From contig CAZXBG010000040.1 in the NCBI GenBank assembly GCA_964638865.1, positions 1 to 28,135 of the forward strand: a stretch of 28,135 nt of DNA, in the 5' to 3' direction. The position numbers were made by a program, and so were the translations under genes. Within the stretch, counting starts at the first letter, position 1. The number at the start of each line of letters is the position of its first letter. This DNA is from UBA7236 sp964638865 (GTDB lineage: Bacteria > Bacteroidota > Bacteroidia > Chitinophagales > BACL12). The notes below the pieces were generated by a model. It was not told the origin of the DNA. It saw nothing but the letters and a program-made list of their open reading frames with translations, and searched no databases. Of the stretch, positions 25,605 to 28,135 are shown piece after piece.

Positions 25605-28127
25605 ATGCAATTTAAAGTATTATTTTTCTGCCTTTTTTTTATAACAATTGAACTATCGGCACAGGTAATACCTGAAAAACCCAATTTTATATTTATTGTA
25701 GTAGATGATCTCAACGATTATGTTGGAACATTTCAAGGTCAGCCACAGGTACAAACTCCGGTGATGAATAATATTGCAACACAGGGAGTATCCTTTTTAA
25801 ATGCCTTTTCTAATGCATCCGGTTGTGCACCAAGTCGCACCAGTTTTTTGTCAGGTAAAGACCCGATCTATACACAAGTGCTTAGTAATGATGACTACAT
25901 TGGCGTCTTCAGAGATAATTTTACGGCCGCTAAAGGGAACGAAGAAGTTTTTACTTTGCCTGAGATATTAAAAGATTCAGGAGGATATTTTACATATGCA
26001 ATAAATAAAGTTTTTCATTCTCCCTCTCAAAATGATTATGATAAAGACACGGATGACCCTTGCAATAAAGATCTTTCTTGGAATAACATGAAATATTTTG
26101 AAGAGTCTGATGCATTTGTATTGCAAACAGATGCGTATAAAGATTTCGGATATTTTGATTATGGAGTTATTCCCGATTCTTTAGAGCCCTTTATGCAAGA
26201 TTACATAGCAACTGATACTGCCATTCAATTTATTAACGATTTTGCGAATGGCACTGCAAATACTTGCGACAGACCCTTCTTTTTGGCACTGGGGTATAAC
26301 AAACCGCATTCGGAAAGATTTATTCCGGAAAAATATTATTTACCTTTTTATATGAATGATATTTATGATGTCCCTTATATTATTCCATATAACGAACCCT
26401 ACAATGCCTTTCCATTTAATGGAATTGTAATGCCACCTCAACCCGATCCTATTTATAACGATTATTATTCTTTGCCGGAAAATGGTCTCGGTAGATCAAT
26501 GGCAAATGTTGGAAATATCTATTATCAGATCGAAGATTTAGTGAACTCTTTTCCGATTCTTCCGGAAATAGACCCAATGCTTACAGACTCGCTTAGAGAG
26601 GATATTATTTTCCAAACGATTGCTTCAAATTCTGTAGCCAACTATATTGCCGCTGTGCAATTTGTGGATACTCAAATTGGCCGTGTGTTGGATGCTCTAA
26701 ACGAGCACCCGGATCTAGCCGAAAACACTATCATTATCTTGGTGAGCGATCACGGTTATTCTTTGGGTGAAAAAAGACATTGGACAAAATGGTCTCTTTG
26801 GGAAACAGATCTGAGAATTCCATTTATCATAGCTGATCCTACCAGACCGGGAAATCAGATTTGCAACAACGTAGTTTCTCTTCTCGATCTGTTTCCAACA
26901 ATTCTTGATCTTGCTGATGTAAATTACCCTGTATTTGCAGATGGGTCTCCTTATCTTGATGGTCACAGCATTATTCCCTTATTAAATAATACGGCTTTGG
27001 AACTAGATAATGTTTCCGTTACGGCGACAAAGAAAATTTTTGGTCCGGGATCTTGTTTTCCACACTATTCCATTCGGAACGAAAATTTTCATTATATCCG
27101 ATATCAAAAAAATAACGGGGGCGATATGGCTGCAAATATTTGTGACCTCACTGAAGAATCATTTGAAGAAGAATTGTATGAAATTGGAGTTAATCGCAAA
27201 GTAGACCCCTATGAATGGAATAATCTCATATCCAACCCAGACTATGATCCCATTAAAAAATTTCTTTCTGAATTTATTTTGGGTGGCGACCTCTATTTGC
27301 AAAACCCAAAGTCAGTGCAAATTAACAATAAAACTTTACCTTGTTTCCTCAATAACCACACAGCTATTAAATTTAATACCACCCTTTTTTCAGAAGTTGG
27401 AAACCTAATTGGCGGTGCCGCCTTAATCAATTATCAATTTAAATGGACAAATAATTTGACTCCCGCTATTTTTTATGGCAAGAGTTATACTTTTAATACT
27501 TCAACAATTCCCGCCGGTCTTTTTGGCTCAAATAACAAGATCATGTTTTACTTGGAAGTTACAGACTTGCTCACCGGAAAACCGGTAGCATTTAATACGA
27601 AATCTATTTACATTAATTCAGCGAATATTCCTGTTGCTGATTTTAATGTGGTACCCGGAATTCCATTACATAGTGTCGACATTATTGATTATACCATTAG
27701 TGGAAGTTATTTTAACACCTATTGGACCTTTGGAGATGGAACCTCTTCTGAGGATTATTTACCTGATACCCATATATATTCGACTTCAGGAAATTATACT
27801 ATTAAAAATTTTATAGAGTATGGCAACACCTGCCTTAAAAGCAAAGCCCGCAATATAGCAATTTTGCGCGATGGGTTTACAGAGCTTAATTTTTCCATTT
27901 ATCCCAATCCGGCGAACGATCTGTTAAATATAGTATTAGATGAACCGGCAACTTCTGTAAAAATTCATATAGTTGATATATTAGGAAGAGTGGTTTTTGA
28001 CCAAACATTTATTTCACCACAAGGATCAATTCAGATCAACACAGAAAAATTAATTCCCGGAAATTATATTATTAAAATTAATGCAGGAGAGGTAGAGGGG
28101 AATACATTACTGGAAATTGTGAGGTAA
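25605..28127 (+). CDS. Secreted sulfatase 5 of 5 (iduronate-2-sulfatase-like, PKD, T9SS sorting domain)
   Basis: 840 residues, signal peptide MQFKVLFFCLFFITIELSAQ. Catalytic residues: Asp34-Asp35, formylglycine Cys74 in CAPSR, Lys135 and His138 in KVFH, His235 in NKPHSE, Asp382-His383 in SDHGYSLG, and Lys395. The sulfatase domain ends near 555 with DPYEWNNL, as in iduronate-2-sulfatase-type enzymes. Beta-rich region about 565-680, PKD about 680-755 (YWTFGDG), T9SS type A domain about 762-840 (IYPNP onward, ending LLEIVR). It starts 41 nt after copy 4 and is closest to copy 3. Only 8 nt follow the stop in this window, so a sixth member or an associated gene could lie just beyond. Confidence 0.9.
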   Translation: MQFKVLFFCLFFITIELSAQVIPEKPNFIFIVVDDLNDYVGTFQGQPQVQTPVMNNIATQGVSFLNAFSNASGCAPSRTSFLSGKDPIYTQVLSNDDYIGVFRDNFTAAKGNEEVFTLPEILKDSGGYFTYAINKVFHSPSQNDYDKDTDDPCNKDLSWNNMKYFEESDAFVLQTDAYKDFGYFDYGVIPDSLEPFMQDYIATDTAIQFINDFANGTANTCDRPFFLALGYNKPHSERFIPEKYYLPFYMNDIYDVPYIIPYNEPYNAFPFNGIVMPPQPDPIYNDYYSLPENGLGRSMANVGNIYYQIEDLVNSFPILPEIDPMLTDSLREDIIFQTIASNSVANYIAAVQFVDTQIGRVLDALNEHPDLAENTIIILVSDHGYSLGEKRHWTKWSLWETDLRIPFIIADPTRPGNQICNNVVSLLDLFPTILDLADVNYPVFADGSPYLDGHSIIPLLNNTALELDNVSVTATKKIFGPGSCFPHYSIRNENFHYIRYQKNNGGDMAANICDLTEESFEEELYEIGVNRKVDPYEWNNLISNPDYDPIKKFLSEFILGGDLYLQNPKSVQINNKTLPCFLNNHTAIKFNTTLFSEVGNLIGGAALINYQFKWTNNLTPAIFYGKSYTFNTSTIPAGLFGSNNKIMFYLEVTDLLTGKPVAFNTKSIYINSANIPVADFNVVPGIPLHSVDIIDYTISGSYFNTYWTFGDGTSSEDYLPDTHIYSTSGNYTIKNFIEYGNTCLKSKARNIAILRDGFTELNFSIYPNPANDLLNIVLDEPATSVKIHIVDILGRVVFDQTFISPQGSIQINTEKLIPGNYIIKINAGEVEGNTLLEIVR

Positions 28128-28135
28128 AAGAAAAT

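Larger units (their letters stand above)
14923..28127 (+). repeat. Tandem array of five paralogous sulfatase genes
   Basis: Five head-to-tail genes of about 2.5 kb with the same domain order throughout. Short stretches stay conserved at the nucleotide level, for example around the FKWTNNLT codons in every copy, though overall the copies are well diverged. The similarity groups are 1 with 4 and 3 with 5, with 2 apart, so related copies are interleaved and not adjacent. Confidence 0.88.

Overview
The window looks like a low-GC chromosome segment from a member of the Bacteroidota. The supporting evidence is a complete Bat aerotolerance-type operon, a gliding-motility lipoprotein (GldH), secreted proteins ending in type IX secretion (T9SS) sorting domains, promoter-like elements of the Bacteroidota type (TTG, then TAnnTTTG), and A-rich leaders with no clear Shine-Dalgarno sequence. 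A 100-N scaffold gap flanked by an identical 55-bp overlap shows the source is a draft assembly. The family is not identified here.

Layout. (1) 1-212: a 70-bp tandem repeat in noncoding DNA. (2) 213-8560, minus strand: the Bat operon in the order moxR, DUF58 protein, BatD-like/DUF4381-like protein, batA, batB, batC, batD, batE. Most junctions overlap or abut. Together they suggest an AAA+ ATPase working with membrane-anchored von Willebrand factor A (vWA) and TPR proteins in the cell envelope. (3) 8561-8744: a shared divergent promoter region. (4) 8745-10571: small redox and cofactor genes: an OsmC-family peroxidase and a group III truncated haemoglobin (a two-gene operon), a convergent 6-pyruvoyl-tetrahydropterin synthase/QueD, and a thiol glutathione peroxidase. 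(5) 10763-13832, plus strand: a DNA polymerase III delta' subunit, a PSP1/RicT protein with an asparagine-rich tail, and gldH. (6) 14081-14845, minus strand: exodeoxyribonuclease III.

(7) 14923-28127, plus strand: the notable part of the window, five consecutive paralogous secreted sulfatases of about 835-842 residues each. Every copy has a Sec signal peptide, an iduronate-2-sulfatase-like domain with a formylglycine Cys motif, a conserved beta-rich middle region, a PKD domain and a T9SS type A sorting domain. The first copy has its own promoter and a strong intrinsic terminator and is followed by a 346-bp noncoding spacer. Copies 2 to 5 are separated by only 29-41 nt and look like one transcription unit. 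Copy 2 is interrupted by the assembly gap. Collapsing the duplicated 55 bp and the Ns restores an intact 835-residue frame that matches its neighbours.

The five copies differ at catalytic-pocket positions (Asp-His versus Asn at a metal ligand, the residues around the conserved Pro-His, and CAASR instead of CxPxR). They may therefore be a surface-displayed set with divided substrate specificity. No glycoside hydrolase, polysaccharide lyase, SusC/SusD pair or formylglycine-generating enzyme is visible, and the array may continue past the right edge.
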